DNA of 64,000 nucleotides, from the NCBI GenBank assembly GCA_017886575.1, contig JAGHJP010000017.1:22921-86920 (forward strand), given 5' to 3'. The position numbers were made by a program, and so were the translations under genes. Below, one piece after another: positions 1 to 10,524 of this stretch (positions are counted from its first letter, which is position 1; each line of letters starts with the position of its first letter). The notes beneath the pieces were generated by a model. It worked only from the letters and a program-made list of their open reading frames with translations. It was not told where the DNA came from and did not search any database. The stretch comes from Clostridia bacterium. GTDB lineage: Bacteria > Bacillota > Clostridia > Christensenellales > Borkfalkiaceae.

Positions 1-11
1 TTTTTTATTTT

Positions 12-623
12 TTATCCGCCCGACGGTTTTTTATCCGCCCGCGGGGCGGCGTTCCGTCCTTCCGTCTGTTTTTTGACACGGATGACCCGCTTGTCCGTCA
101 CGATGACGTCGAGGGGCACGTCGCACGGGGCAACGGGCACTTCGGGCAACACCTGAAAGTCGTAACAATACCCCGCTTTCAAGACGTCCGACGCAGACAT
201 GCCCGAGAGGAAACGGTCGTAATAGCCGCCGCCGTAGCCCAGCCTGCCGCCCCGCTCGTCTGCCGCCAGAAGGGGCAGGACGACCACTTCCGGCTTGCCC
301 TGAAAGGGCGCTCCGGGCGGTTCAGGGATGCCGAAGGCACCCGCATGCAGGGGCGCGTCCGCCCGATAGGGCACCGCCGACATTTCCTTCCCCTCCACGC
401 GGGGGAGAAGCACCGTTTTGCCCGCGCGCAATAACCCTTCGATCGCGGGCATGGTATCCGCCTCCGTACCGAAGGCGTGATAGACGAAAAAGATATTTTT
501 CTCCGCCGTTTCGGGCAGGGAAAGAAAGTTTTCGGCAACGGCGCCGTCGTTCCCCCGCCGCGCGGCGCGCAGTTTTTTCATCTCGCGCCGCAAAAGTTTT
601 TTCTCTTCTTCAAGATTCGACAT
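12..623 (-). CDS. 5-formyltetrahydrofolate cyclo-ligase family protein
   Basis: Start trimmed to MSNLEEEKKLLRREMKKLR; family-like GRLGYGGGYYDRFL motif. Confidence 0.9.
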   Translation of the reverse strand: MSNLEEEKKLLRREMKKLRAARRGNDGAVAENFLSLPETAEKNIFFVYHAFGTEADTMPAIEGLLRAGKTVLLPRVEGKEMSAVPYRADAPLHAGAFGIPEPPGAPFQGKPEVVVLPLLAADERGGRLGYGGGYYDRFLSGMSASDVLKAGYCYDFQVLPEVPVAPCDVPLDVIVTDKRVIRVKKQTEGRNAAPRADKKPSGG

Positions 624-1650
624 ATACCCGCACCGCCCGCTTCGCCGCCGCACAGAGCACCTCGTAAGAGATGGTGCCCGCCTCTTTTGCGACCTCTTCC
701 GCCGAGAGGAACACCGTCCGCCTTGCCGCGAACTTTGCCCGCCCCTCACGGATGCAGCCGTCCATACAAAGTTTTCCGACGGCTTTCAGCCGCCCGCCGC
801 CGCCCGCGCGGAGAAACCCGTCGGCATAGCCCAGGCGGCAGGCGGTCAGATCGCCGTATTCCCGCGCCGCCCTTTCATACCCCACGCCCCCGCCCGCAAA
901 GCGGCGACTCTGCAAAACGTGGGTATACAGCCGCATGGCGGGGCGGAGCCCGAGAGATCGCGGCGCGCCGAACCCACCGGGAAGATAGCCGTATATGCCG
1001 ATGCCGGGGCGCACGCCGTCAAAGCGGTACGCCTCTCCCCGCAGAATGCCGCCTGTCGCGCTCAGATGGCGGACGACGGGACCGAACCTGTCCTGCGCCA
1101 GAGCGGCGGCGGCTTCGAACCGGGCGCGCTGCCCTTCGGCGGCCGCCGCGTCGGCGGGAGCATAGAGGTGGGAATATACCCCCTGGACCCGCACGCTCTG
1201 CCGCTTGGCAATTGCCGCAAACAGACGGGCAAGGGGCGCGCCGCTCAGTCCCAGGCGGTTCATGCCCGTATTGATCTTGACATGCACGGGGGCGATTTGC
1301 CCGCACTTCTCCGCCCCGTCCGCAAGGACGCGCAGGGAAGAGAAAGAACAGACGGTGAGCGTGAGCCCGTGCGCCAGGGCGAGAAACACGTCGTCCTCCG
1401 CCAAGGGCGGCGTGAGGACCAAAATCGGTTTCCGTATCCCCGCGATGCGGAGGGCGATTCCCTCTTTGACCGAAGTGACCGCGAACCCGTCGGCGTACCC
1501 TTCCAGGCTCTCCGCCACGCGTTCCGCGCCGTGCCCGTAGGCGTCCGCCTTGACCACGGCGCAAACCTTTGCGCCGCCGGCAAGGCGGCTGAAGACCGAA
1601 AAATTGTGAACGATGTTTTTCAACGAAATGACGGCGATGTTTTCCTGCAT
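610..1650 (-). CDS. alr: alanine racemase
   Basis: VVKADAYGHGAERVA PLP-lysine motif, HVKINTGMNRLG, RPGIGIYG. Confidence 0.95.
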   Translation of the reverse strand: MQENIAVISLKNIVHNFSVFSRLAGGAKVCAVVKADAYGHGAERVAESLEGYADGFAVTSVKEGIALRIAGIRKPILVLTPPLAEDDVFLALAHGLTLTVCSFSSLRVLADGAEKCGQIAPVHVKINTGMNRLGLSGAPLARLFAAIAKRQSVRVQGVYSHLYAPADAAAAEGQRARFEAAAALAQDRFGPVVRHLSATGGILRGEAYRFDGVRPGIGIYGYLPGGFGAPRSLGLRPAMRLYTHVLQSRRFAGGGVGYERAAREYGDLTACRLGYADGFLRAGGGGRLKAVGKLCMDGCIREGRAKFAARRTVFLSAEEVAKEAGTISYEVLCAAAKRAVRVYVES

Positions 1651-1705
1651 ACTGCAATATATGCGGAAAAACCCGTTTATAAACCACTTCCCGCCGTTCC
1701 GCCCG

Positions 1706-2413
1706 TCACTCCTTATAGATAAGCCTGTGGCAGTTTTCGCACTCGATGACGCCCTTCTCGTTGAGCTTGCTGATCGCGGCGCGGGGCAAGTCCATGCTGC
1801 AAAAGCCGCAGCGGTCCCCCTTCAGCGGGACCAGCACGGGCCAGAGCCCCTCTTTGCGCCTGCCCTTGTAGCGTTCGAGCACGTCGGCGGGAATGTCCTT
1901 CTCCATCGCCGCGAGCTGGGCGCGGACGGACCCGATCTCCGCCTCTTTGCCCTTCGCCACGGCGGCGTATTTCTCCTTATACTCCTTGAACTGCTTCTGC
2001 ATGGCGATGGTCTTTTGCTTTAACGCCTTGTAATCCTTGGTGACCGCGTCCATGCGCTCCTTGACGGAAGCAAGGTCCCTTTTGAGCGAACGGAGTGTGT
2101 CCGCCAGCCCCTGGGCGTTCTTTTTGAGGTAGGCGAGTTCCCCTTCGTTCTCCTCCAATTCGGAAAAGTCTATCTCGGAAAACTCTTTGAGTTCGGCGGC
2201 GACTTCGTTGTACTGCGCCTCCAGGCGGGAGAGTTCGCCCGACAGGGCGACCGCCTTGTTTTCATAACCGTCCAGCGTGGTCTGCGCATTCTTCAAAAAT
2301 TTGCGCGCCTGCGCGTACTTCTTTTTTTCTTCGGTGGCGGCAAGTTCCTTTTCGATGGTCAGAAGGTTCTTGTCGATCGCCTGATAGCCGATGAGGGTCT
2401 GTAAATTTGACAT
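1706..2413 (-). CDS. C4-type zinc-ribbon, coiled-coil protein
   Basis: Long coiled coil plus C-terminal CGFCSMDLP...CENCHRLIY zinc ribbon. Confidence 0.8.
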   Translation of the reverse strand: MSNLQTLIGYQAIDKNLLTIEKELAATEEKKKYAQARKFLKNAQTTLDGYENKAVALSGELSRLEAQYNEVAAELKEFSEIDFSELEENEGELAYLKKNAQGLADTLRSLKRDLASVKERMDAVTKDYKALKQKTIAMQKQFKEYKEKYAAVAKGKEAEIGSVRAQLAAMEKDIPADVLERYKGRRKEGLWPVLVPLKGDRCGFCSMDLPRAAISKLNEKGVIECENCHRLIYKE

Positions 2414-2436
2414 GTCTTTCTCCTTGTCCTTGTCGT

Positions 2437-3222
2437 TCAGAGCAGGCGTTCGTCGGAAAAATAACTGCTTTCCGCGCCCAGCCGCTCCCTTACATTTTCA
2501 TATATTTTCCGGAAACCGTAGTTTTCGCTCGCGTAATGGGTAAACTGTATGACGCTCATGCCGTATTCGAGCGCCATGACGATGACGTGATGTTTGATGT
2601 CTGCGGAGAGGATACAGTCCGCGTCCGCCGCGGCGGCGCGCCGCACGTCCCCTTCCGATCCGCCCGCGCCGCAGAAACTCGCCGCACGGCGGACGGTATT
2701 TTCCCCGCCGAAACACCACACCCTGCGGGCGCCGAGCGCCTTTGCCGCCCTGCGGGAAACCTCTTCCGCCGAAGCGGGCGCCAGATCGTACACCCTACCG
2801 TAGCCGCAGCCGGGCGACGAAAGGGGTTCCAGGATCTCCCCGTCCCTGCCGCCGGCGGCGCGCATGAGCCATTCGTCGATGCCGCCCGCCGCGCAGTCGA
2901 AATTGAGGTGCATGGAAATGACGGAGATGCCGCCGCGGATCGCCCGCTGCAAATTTTTCCCCTGCGGGTCGGTGCAGAGGATATTGCCGATCTTCGCATA
3001 GACGGCGGGATGGTGGGTGACGACGACGTTCGCCCCCGCCCGTTCGGCGGCGTCGAGCGCGGCGGCGGAGAGATCGAGCGCGAAGAGCACGCCCCGCACG
3101 GGCGCGCCGCAGTCGACGAGAATGCCGCTGTTGTCGTAGCCGTCGTATTTTTTGCAGTACTCGTCGCTCAGGCTCTTGGGAGAAAACGCCTCCAGCGCGG
3201 CGTAGAGTTCAGTCAATTTCAC
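2437..3222 (-). CDS. Nif3-like dinuclear metal centre protein
   Basis: DNSGILVDCG, VVVTHHPAVY, adjacency to trmK. Confidence 0.9.
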   Translation of the reverse strand: MKLTELYAALEAFSPKSLSDEYCKKYDGYDNSGILVDCGAPVRGVLFALDLSAAALDAAERAGANVVVTHHPAVYAKIGNILCTDPQGKNLQRAIRGGISVISMHLNFDCAAGGIDEWLMRAAGGRDGEILEPLSSPGCGYGRVYDLAPASAEEVSRRAAKALGARRVWCFGGENTVRRAASFCGAGGSEGDVRRAAAADADCILSADIKHHVIVMALEYGMSVIQFTHYASENYGFRKIYENVRERLGAESSYFSDERLL

Positions 3223-3880
3223 CGGACAATGCCTCCTCCAAATATCTCTTTTCCGCCTCTATCCCCGCCCGCACCCTTTCCTGCAAAGGGCGGGACAGAA
3301 GGGCTTCCTTCTTTTTTATCTCCGCGCGCAGGAAGGACAGAAAATCTTCCCCCCGCTTGCGCAGGTTTTCCCTGCCGAAAACGAGCTCCGCTTCCGAATA
3401 GGGCGGCGTGCCGCCCGTGCGCGAACCCGCGATGACGTCGTAAAATTTGCCGTCCCGGAAGGTAAAATCGCGCTCGATGCGCGCCCCGTAAGACAGGAGC
3501 AATTGCCGCAGCGCGGGCGCGTCCCGCATGGGCTGCAAAACGAATTTTTTGGGAACGAACCCGCCTTCGCCCGTGAGGATATGTGCGATTTCCATGCCGC
3601 CCATGCCCGCGATGAGCACGAGATCGGTTTCGGGATCGACGCCGCGGAGCCCGTCCGTACAGAGGGGCATGCACACGCCGCGGGCGATGTATTTTTGCAA
3701 CAATGCGCGCGCCTTTGCAAGGCAATCCGCGCTGATGTCCGTCACCGTCGCCCGCTCGCAAAGCCCGTTTTGCAGCATGTACTCCGTACAATAGCCATGA
3801 TCGCAGCCGACGTCGGCGAAAGTCTTAACGGGGGAAAGCAGGGAACAGAGCACGCCGATCCGCGCCGAACGCGTGGGCAT
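3209..3880 (-). CDS. trmK: tRNA (adenine(22)-N(1))-methyltransferase TrmK family
   Basis: FADVGCDHGYCTEYML, LIAGMGGMEIAHIL; overlaps Nif3 gene. Confidence 0.9.
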   Translation of the reverse strand: MPTRSARIGVLCSLLSPVKTFADVGCDHGYCTEYMLQNGLCERATVTDISADCLAKARALLQKYIARGVCMPLCTDGLRGVDPETDLVLIAGMGGMEIAHILTGEGGFVPKKFVLQPMRDAPALRQLLLSYGARIERDFTFRDGKFYDVIAGSRTGGTPPYSEAELVFGRENLRKRGEDFLSFLRAEIKKKEALLSRPLQERVRAGIEAEKRYLEEALSGEID

Positions 3881-3883
3881 GGG

Positions 3884-4963
3884 TCACTCCAAAAAGTCTT
3901 TCAGCGTCTTGCTGCGGCTGGGGTGACGGAGCTTTCTGAGCGCCTTCGCCTCGATCTGGCGAATGCGTTCGCGCGTGACGTTGAACTCCTTGCCCACCTC
4001 TTCGAGGGTGCGGGGCCTGCCGTCGTCGATGCCGTAGCGCAGGCGCAGCACCTTCTCCTCGCGGGGGGTGAGGGTGTCGAGCACGTGCAAAAGCTGTTCT
4101 TTGAGCATGGTGGCGGCGACGCTGTCGCTGGGCGTCACCGACTTGTCGTCCTCGACAAAGTCGCCGAGGTGGCTGTCCTCCTCTTCGCCGATGGGCGATT
4201 CGAGGGAGACGGGATCCTGCGCGATGCGCTGTATCTCCACCACGCGCTCCACGGTAACGCCCATCTCCTGCGCGATCTCCTCGGGCGTGGGTTCCCTGCC
4301 CGTCTGTTGGAGAAGCATGCGGGACACGCGGGTGAGTTTGTTGATGGTTTCGACCATGTGCACGGGGATGCGGATGGTGCGCGCCTGGTCGGCGATGGCG
4401 CGGGTGATGGACTGGCGGATCCACCAGGTGGCGTACGTCGAGAATTTATATCCCTTCTGATAATCGAATTTTTCCACCGCCTTCATGAGACCCAGATTGC
4501 CCTCCTGGATGAGGTCCAAAAAGAGCATGCCCCGCCCGACGTACCGCTTGGCGATGGACACGACCAGACGGAGATTTGCCTCAGAGAGGTGACGTTTTGC
4601 CTCCTCGTCCCCCTCCTGCATGCGGCGGGCGAGTTCGATCTCGTCGTCCGCGGACAAGAGGGGCACCCGCCCAATGTCCTTCAGATACATCTTGACGGGA
4701 TCGTCCAGCCCCACGTCCATCAGCACGCGGTCGAAGAGTTCCTTGTCCCGCTCCGCCTCGTCGATGATCTGGATGCCCGCTTCGGGCAGCGCCTTATAGA
4801 CGGTGTCCATCTGATTGGACGTGATATCGTACTTTTCCAGGATATCGAAGAGCGCGTTGGAGTTGATGCTTCCCTTCATCTTGTACGCGTTGATGATACC
4901 GTTGACGATGTCCGTCAGTTTCTGATCGCTGATGCTCATTTTTTTGTTTTTTCCTCCGTTCAA
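3884..4963 (-). CDS. rpoD: RNA polymerase primary sigma factor SigA/RpoD
   Basis: Region 2 [41 protein letters not shown] and region 4 [46 protein letters not shown]. Confidence 0.98.
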   Translation of the reverse strand: MNGGKNKKMSISDQKLTDIVNGIINAYKMKGSINSNALFDILEKYDITSNQMDTVYKALPEAGIQIIDEAERDKELFDRVLMDVGLDDPVKMYLKDIGRVPLLSADDEIELARRMQEGDEEAKRHLSEANLRLVVSIAKRYVGRGMLFLDLIQEGNLGLMKAVEKFDYQKGYKFSTYATWWIRQSITRAIADQARTIRIPVHMVETINKLTRVSRMLLQQTGREPTPEEIAQEMGVTVERVVEIQRIAQDPVSLESPIGEEEDSHLGDFVEDDKSVTPSDSVAATMLKEQLLHVLDTLTPREEKVLRLRYGIDDGRPRTLEEVGKEFNVTRERIRQIEAKALRKLRHPSRSKTLKDFLE

Positions 4964-4996
4964 TGAATCGATCGTTTTTCGATTGGAATGTATGTT

Positions 4997-6781
4997 TCAG
5001 TAATTTTTCAGTTCCCGCGCGAGCGCCGTCAGTTCCTCTGCGAGCGCATGGCGGGCGGAAAGGTCCGTTTCGGCGCCGATCTTCGCCGTGATCTCGTCCA
5101 TCCTTGTCTGCACCCGCCGGCGCGCGACCGTTTTGACGCAGTCGGCAAAGTATTTTTCCGCGCCGCCGCCGAAGAGCCGTTCCTCGGTGTTCAGGTCGAG
5201 GATCGCGTTGAATTCGGGCGTGTCCTCGCCGAAGAGTTCGAAGAGGTCGGACACCCGTATCTCCTGCCCCGTTTCGCGGCAGAAATTGATATAGCGCACC
5301 AGCGCGCGGTGCACGTCGTCCGGAAAATCCTCTTCGCGCAGGGCGGCGTCCTCGGCATACGGCAGGCGGAAGAGCACGGCGCCGATGAGGAACCGGCACG
5401 CCTTTTTGACCTTGTCGCCCTTGTCCTGCACGGCGCGCGCGGGCGGGACGGGCGCACTCTTTTGCGAAGGGGTGTATTCCTCGAGATCGCGCGCGAGGGA
5501 CTGATAGGTGAAGCCCGTCTTGTCCCGCACGGTCTTCAGAAGGTCCTCCCGCTCGGCGGCGGACGGCGCCTCGCGGATGACGGGCATCGCCGCCTGCGCA
5601 TAGGCGCGCTTGCCCTCCGTCTGCGAAAGGTCGTACCTGCGTTCCAGCGAATGCAGTTTATAGTCGACGAGGGGCAGAGCATTGTCCAGGCACGCCCGGT
5701 AAGCGGCGGCGCCGCGCTTTCTGACCACGTCGTCGGGATCCTCCCCCTCGGGCATGAGCACGACTTTGACGTTGAGGTTTTCGTCTTTTAATATCTCCAG
5801 CCCTCTTAAATCGGCGTTCTGCCCCGCGAAGTCGCCGTCGTAACTGATGAGCACGTTTTCGGCGTATCGCTTGAGCATGCGCGCCTGTTCCTGCGTGAGC
5901 GAGGTACCCATGGACGCGACGACGTTGCAAAATCCCGCCTGATAGAGGGAGATGGTATCCATGTACCCCTCGACCATGATGACGTAGGGCACGGCGTTTT
6001 TCTGCTTGTATTTTTTCAGGAGATTGACGTTGTAGAGCGTCTTTCTCTTGTTAAAGAGCATGGTTTCCTTGGTATTCTTGTACTTGGCTTCCCGCTCGGT
6101 CTTTTTACCGAGGATGCGCCCGCCGAAGCCGATGACCTCGTCGAAAGAATTGATGATGGGAATGATGAGCCTGCCCGCCTGCGCGTCGAAAAGTTTGCCG
6201 CGCGCGGAGACCGAACAGGCGCCGCTCTCTTCAATCTCCTCCCGCGAAAAACCGCTGTCGAGGAGAAGTTCGGGCAGCGAATCGTAATCGAGCGAGGCAC
6301 CCAGCCCGAATTTTTTGACCGTGCTCGGCAAAAGCTCGCGCTGGCGGATGTACTCCATGTGCGCGCCCGCCTCGCCGCCGTACAGGTTTTGCAGATAGAA
6401 CCGCGCGGACGTGAGCATGATCTTCAACAGCCTGTCCTTCTTCTTTTTCAGTTCCGCCGTGCGCTCGCTGTCGAAGTTCATCTCGGGCATGGGCATCTTC
6501 GCCCGCGCCGCGAGGTATTTGACCGCGTCGGGAAAGGGCAGGGATTCCATTTCCATGACCAAACTGACCACGTCGCCCGAAACGCCGCAGCCGAAGCAGT
6601 GATAGTACTGCTCCGCCGCCTGAATGGTGAAGGAGGGCGTCTTTTCGTGGTGGAAGGGACAGCACGCCCAATAGTTGTACCCGCGCTTGTCCAACGTCAT
6701 GTACTGCGAAGCGACCTCCACGAGGTCGTTGCGCGCTTTGAGCTCCCGCATGAATTCGGGAGAAAAACCATTCTTTGCCAA
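4997..6781 (-). CDS. dnaG: DNA primase
   Basis: CPFHHEKTPSF zinc finger, VEGYMDTISL toprim. Confidence 0.97.
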   Translation of the reverse strand: MAKNGFSPEFMRELKARNDLVEVASQYMTLDKRGYNYWACCPFHHEKTPSFTIQAAEQYYHCFGCGVSGDVVSLVMEMESLPFPDAVKYLAARAKMPMPEMNFDSERTAELKKKKDRLLKIMLTSARFYLQNLYGGEAGAHMEYIRQRELLPSTVKKFGLGASLDYDSLPELLLDSGFSREEIEESGACSVSARGKLFDAQAGRLIIPIINSFDEVIGFGGRILGKKTEREAKYKNTKETMLFNKRKTLYNVNLLKKYKQKNAVPYVIMVEGYMDTISLYQAGFCNVVASMGTSLTQEQARMLKRYAENVLISYDGDFAGQNADLRGLEILKDENLNVKVVLMPEGEDPDDVVRKRGAAAYRACLDNALPLVDYKLHSLERRYDLSQTEGKRAYAQAAMPVIREAPSAAEREDLLKTVRDKTGFTYQSLARDLEEYTPSQKSAPVPPARAVQDKGDKVKKACRFLIGAVLFRLPYAEDAALREEDFPDDVHRALVRYINFCRETGQEIRVSDLFELFGEDTPEFNAILDLNTEERLFGGGAEKYFADCVKTVARRRVQTRMDEITAKIGAETDLSARHALAEELTALARELKNY

Positions 6782-6782
6782 G

Positions 6783-7793
6783 TCAGTCCCTCCCGTTCAT
6801 GGAAAAATTTTTGGGGACGAACAGGTCCTCGAACACGCCGATGGCGTAGCGGTCGGTCATGGAAGAGATATAATCGCACACGGCGCGCCCCGCACCCTCT
6901 CTTTCGGCGACGCCGCGGTACAGCGGGGGCATTTTTTCCGTGTTTTTGACGAAATAATCGTACATGGCGGTCAGCATGCGCTCCGCCCTGTCCTGCATGA
7001 CCTTGTTGGCGCGGACGTAGACGTTTTCAAACATGAATGCCCTGAGCTCCGCCGACGCACGCCCCTTTTCTTCGGACATGGTCAGCGTGTTTTTGCCCTC
7101 GGAGGTTTTGACGATGTCCGTGATGGCGGTGTTGATGCGCTCGCTGGTATCCCTGCCGAGCACGGCGATGGGGCCCGCGGGCAGGTCCTCTTCGCGCAGA
7201 AAACCGCCGCGAATGGCGTCCTCGATGTCGTGGTTGATGTAGGCGATGCGGTCGGCGAGGGAGACCGCCACCCCCTCCAGCGTCTGCGGCTTGCCCGCGG
7301 ACGTATGGTTCAAAATGCCGTCCCGCACCTCGTAGGTGAGATTGAGCCCCCTGCCGTCCTTTTCCAGCACGTCCACGACGCGCAGGGACTGCTCGTTGTG
7401 GTGAAATCCCGCGGGGCAGAGGGCGTTCAGAACGCGTTCTCCGACGTGTCCGCAGGGGGTATGCCCGAGATCGTGCCCCAAAGCGATGGCCTCGGCGAGA
7501 TCCTCGTTGAGGGAGAGTGCGCGGGCAATGGAACGGGCGATCTGCGATACGTCGAAGGTGTGCGTGAGGCGGGTGATGTAGTGATCGCCGTCGGGGGAGA
7601 AAAAGACCTGCGTCTTGTTTTTCAAGCGGCGGAAGGACTTGGAATAGATGATCCTGTCGCGGTCGCGCTGAAAATCGGTGCGCATGGAACAGGGCGTCTC
7701 CTCCCGCCGCCTGCCCTTGGTCGAAACCGACCTGCAGGCATAGGGCGAAAGAAACGCCTCCTCTATTTTATACGTCCGTTCCTTGGGCTGCAT
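6783..7793 (-). CDS. dGTPase-like HD-domain phosphohydrolase
   Basis: RDRIIYSKSFRRLKNKTQVF, LTHTFDVSQIARSIAR, AIALGHDLGHTPCGH. Confidence 0.93.
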   Translation of the reverse strand: MQPKERTYKIEEAFLSPYACRSVSTKGRRREETPCSMRTDFQRDRDRIIYSKSFRRLKNKTQVFFSPDGDHYITRLTHTFDVSQIARSIARALSLNEDLAEAIALGHDLGHTPCGHVGERVLNALCPAGFHHNEQSLRVVDVLEKDGRGLNLTYEVRDGILNHTSAGKPQTLEGVAVSLADRIAYINHDIEDAIRGGFLREEDLPAGPIAVLGRDTSERINTAITDIVKTSEGKNTLTMSEEKGRASAELRAFMFENVYVRANKVMQDRAERMLTAMYDYFVKNTEKMPPLYRGVAEREGAGRAVCDYISSMTDRYAIGVFEDLFVPKNFSMNGRD

Positions 7794-7880
7794 GCTTTCC
7801 TCCCGCGTTTTCCGCCTTTTTGTATTTTATATATTCGACGGAACTTTCCGAATTCCTTTATTTTCGGAAAAAAATTTTTT

Positions 7881-8576
7881 TCAAAGCCCGAACCCGCCGT
7901 CCACGCCGAGCGTCTGCCCGGTGATATATTCGTTTTCGGCGAGCGAAAGAATGGCGGCGGCGACCTCTTCGGGCGCGCCCTGCCGCCCCGCGGGGATATC
8001 GGCGCAGAGCGCCGCCTGCTCCTCTTTCGTAAAGCGGTCGTTCATGCGCGTGCCGATGACCCCCGGCGCGACGCAGTTGACCCTGACGCCCGCGTAGCCG
8101 ACCTCCTTGGCGAGGGCTTTGGTGAACCCGATGAGGGCGGCCTTGGAGGCCGAATAGGCGACCTCGCAGCTGCCGCCGACCACCCCCCAGACGGAGGAAA
8201 CGTTGACGATGCACCCCCTGCCCCTTTTCAACATGGCGGGCAGGGCGTATTTCGCGCAGAGGAATGCCCCCGCGGTGTTGACGGCGAACACGCGGTCCCA
8301 CTCGGCAAGCGAGGTATCCTGGATCTGCCGGACGAGGGAGATCCCCGCGTTGTTGACGAGCACGTCGACCCCGCCGATCTCCCCGAAGAGGGCGCGCACC
8401 TGTTCCTCGTCGGACACGTCCGCCCGGACAACGCGGAATCCCTCTTCCCGCGCGCGCGCCGCGCTCTCCTCGTCGGCGGAATAACAGAGCGCGACGGCAT
8501 ACCCCTTGCGGGCGAACAGCCGCGCCGTCGCCAGCCCGATGCCGCGCACCCCGCCCGTGATGAGCGCCTGCTGCAT
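7881..8576 (-). CDS. SDR-family oxidoreductase (FabG-like)
   Basis: ITGGVRGIGLATARLF, VNNAGIS, YSASKAALIGFTKALAKE. Confidence 0.9.
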   Translation of the reverse strand: MQQALITGGVRGIGLATARLFARKGYAVALCYSADEESAARAREEGFRVVRADVSDEEQVRALFGEIGGVDVLVNNAGISLVRQIQDTSLAEWDRVFAVNTAGAFLCAKYALPAMLKRGRGCIVNVSSVWGVVGGSCEVAYSASKAALIGFTKALAKEVGYAGVRVNCVAPGVIGTRMNDRFTKEEQAALCADIPAGRQGAPEEVAAAILSLAENEYITGQTLGVDGGFGL

Positions 8577-8733
8577 GGTTTTTTCCTCCTTTTTCGGTCA
8601 TTTTTTCGCCGCTCTTCCAAAAACGGCAACGATGGGATACTATGCAAAAGCGGGCAGGCATGCCCGCGATCACCGTGTAAAAACGAATTGTTCTGTGCCG
8701 AAACGCCCCGCGGCAAGAGTGCGCCCCATTACG

Positions 8734-9228
8734 TCAAGGCAGGCGGGACAATATCTCCCGCGCGATGTCCTCCACGCCCCGCCCGTCCGTGTCGACGATA
8801 TAGTTCGCCGCCCGCTCGTAGACGGGGGTGCGGACGGGCAGAAGTTCGCGCAATTTTTTCTCCGCGCCGCCCTGCAAGAGGGGGCGGGACGTGTCGCCCT
8901 CCACGCGGGCGAGCAGGGTGGGCAGTTGCGCGCGCAGGAAGAAAATTTTGCCGTTCTTTTTCAAAAGCCCGCAATTTTCCGCCCGCAGGACGAACCCGCC
9001 GCCCGTGGCGACGACAAGACCGTCCGCCGCGGAGAGTTCCCGCGCCGTCTCCGTTTCGAGATCGCGGAAATACCCCTCGCCGCGCTGCGCGAAGATGTCC
9101 GTTATCTTACCGTATTTTTCCTCGATGAGCGCGTCGGTGTCCGCGAAGCGGCGGCCCGAAAGCGCGGCGATCGCCTGCCCCACGCTGGTCTTGCCCGCGC
9201 CCATCATGCCGCAGAGTACGATATTCAC
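8734..9228 (-). CDS. aroK: shikimate kinase
   Basis: LCGMMGAGKTSVGQAIA P-loop, FADTDALIEEKYG, GGGFVLR. Confidence 0.95.
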   Translation of the reverse strand: MNIVLCGMMGAGKTSVGQAIAALSGRRFADTDALIEEKYGKITDIFAQRGEGYFRDLETETARELSAADGLVVATGGGFVLRAENCGLLKKNGKIFFLRAQLPTLLARVEGDTSRPLLQGGAEKKLRELLPVRTPVYERAANYIVDTDGRGVEDIAREILSRLP

Positions 9229-9650
9229 AGCTTAAAACTCTCCAAAGCCAGAATATAACTGTTCTTGCCGAAGCCCGCAATGACCCCTTTACAGGCGGGG
9301 GAAATGACCGAACGGTGGCGGAACTCCTCGCGGGCGTGCACGTTGGACATATGCACCTCGACGACGGGGGTGGAAATGCAGCGGATGGCGTCATGCAGGG
9401 CGTAGGAATAGTGGGTGAACGCGCCCGCGTTCAATACGACGCCGTCGTACTGCCCGTCGATGCAGGATTGTATTTTACTGCACAGTTCCCCTTCGACGTT
9501 GCTCTGATAGAACTCGACCTCGTCGCCGTTCTTTTTGCAGAACGCGGCGATCTGCCGGTTGATGTCGTCGAGGCTCTCGCTGCCGTAGACCCCCTCTTCG
9601 CGCCGACCCGTCATGTTGAGATTGACGCCGTTGATGACCAGAAATTTCAT
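9225..9650 (-). CDS. aroQ: type II 3-dehydroquinate dehydratase
   Basis: VINGVNLNMTGRREEGVYG, LNAGAFTHYSYALHDAI, VEVHMSN. Confidence 0.97.
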   Translation of the reverse strand: MKFLVINGVNLNMTGRREEGVYGSESLDDINRQIAAFCKKNGDEVEFYQSNVEGELCSKIQSCIDGQYDGVVLNAGAFTHYSYALHDAIRCISTPVVEVHMSNVHAREEFRHRSVISPACKGVIAGFGKNSYILALESFKL

Positions 9651-9662
9651 GCGCTGTTCTCC

Positions 9663-10472
9663 TTATTCCTTATATTTTTCCTTATATTTTGCAAAGAGCC
9701 CGCCCGCCTCTTCGTCCGACGGCTCGGCGCCGAGATAGATGCAGTCGGAAAAGTACGCCTGGTAGAAGAGCATCGCCTCGCCGTTGACGATCTTCTTGCC
9801 GCACGATTCGGCGATGCGCAAAAATTCCGATTTGGCGGGGACGTAGATGAGATCGACCGCCGCGGAACACAAAGACAGCACGTCCGCCCCGACGGGGGAG
9901 ACGCCCTCCGTGCGGTGCATGCCCACGCCCGTACAGTTGACGACGACGTCGTACGGCTTTGCCTCCACCCTTTCGAGGGGGATGAAACCCGGGAACTCGG
10001 CGTGCACCTTTTGCAGGCTTTCTTTGTTCAGGTCGAAGGCGAAGACCTGCGCGCCCGCGTCGAGCAGTTTTTTGATGACGCTCCTGCCCACGCCGCCGCA
10101 GCCCAAGACGAGGAAACTCTTGCCCGCCGTATCGACGCCGCTGTTGCGGAGCATGAGCAAAAAGCCCGCGCCGTCGGTGTTGTACCCCTTGCGCGTATGC
10201 GCGTCCACGGTGTTGACCGCGCCGAACACGGCGGCGTCGCCGCAGACCTCGGAAAGATAAGGAATGACAGCCAGTTTATAGGGAATGGTGACGTTGAACG
10301 CGTCGTACTTTTCAAAGAGCGCGGGCGCGGCGGACGCAAAGTCCCCCTCCGCCACCGAGACCTTTTCATAGGTGCACCGCACGCCCATGTTTTCGAGAAT
10401 GAGCGTATGCATTTGAGGGCTGAGCGAACGGGAAACGTCCTTGCCCACCACCGCGAGATCGAGTTTTTTCAT
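9663..10472 (-). CDS. aroE: shikimate dehydrogenase
   Basis: DVSRSLSPQMH, FNVTIPYK, NTDGAGF, LGCGGVGRSV. Confidence 0.95.
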   Translation of the reverse strand: MKKLDLAVVGKDVSRSLSPQMHTLILENMGVRCTYEKVSVAEGDFASAAPALFEKYDAFNVTIPYKLAVIPYLSEVCGDAAVFGAVNTVDAHTRKGYNTDGAGFLLMLRNSGVDTAGKSFLVLGCGGVGRSVIKKLLDAGAQVFAFDLNKESLQKVHAEFPGFIPLERVEAKPYDVVVNCTGVGMHRTEGVSPVGADVLSLCSAAVDLIYVPAKSEFLRIAESCGKKIVNGEAMLFYQAYFSDCIYLGAEPSDEEAGGLFAKYKEKYKE

Positions 10473-10524
10473 GTTGTTCTCCGTAAAAATTTCCGTTATA
10501 CTATAAAAACGTTATGCGCCTTGT

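Noticed and set aside
6675-9128. 817-aa plus-strand ORF antisense to dnaG start, dGTPase, SDR and aroK
   Set aside because: Crosses several clear genes; antisense GC artefact.
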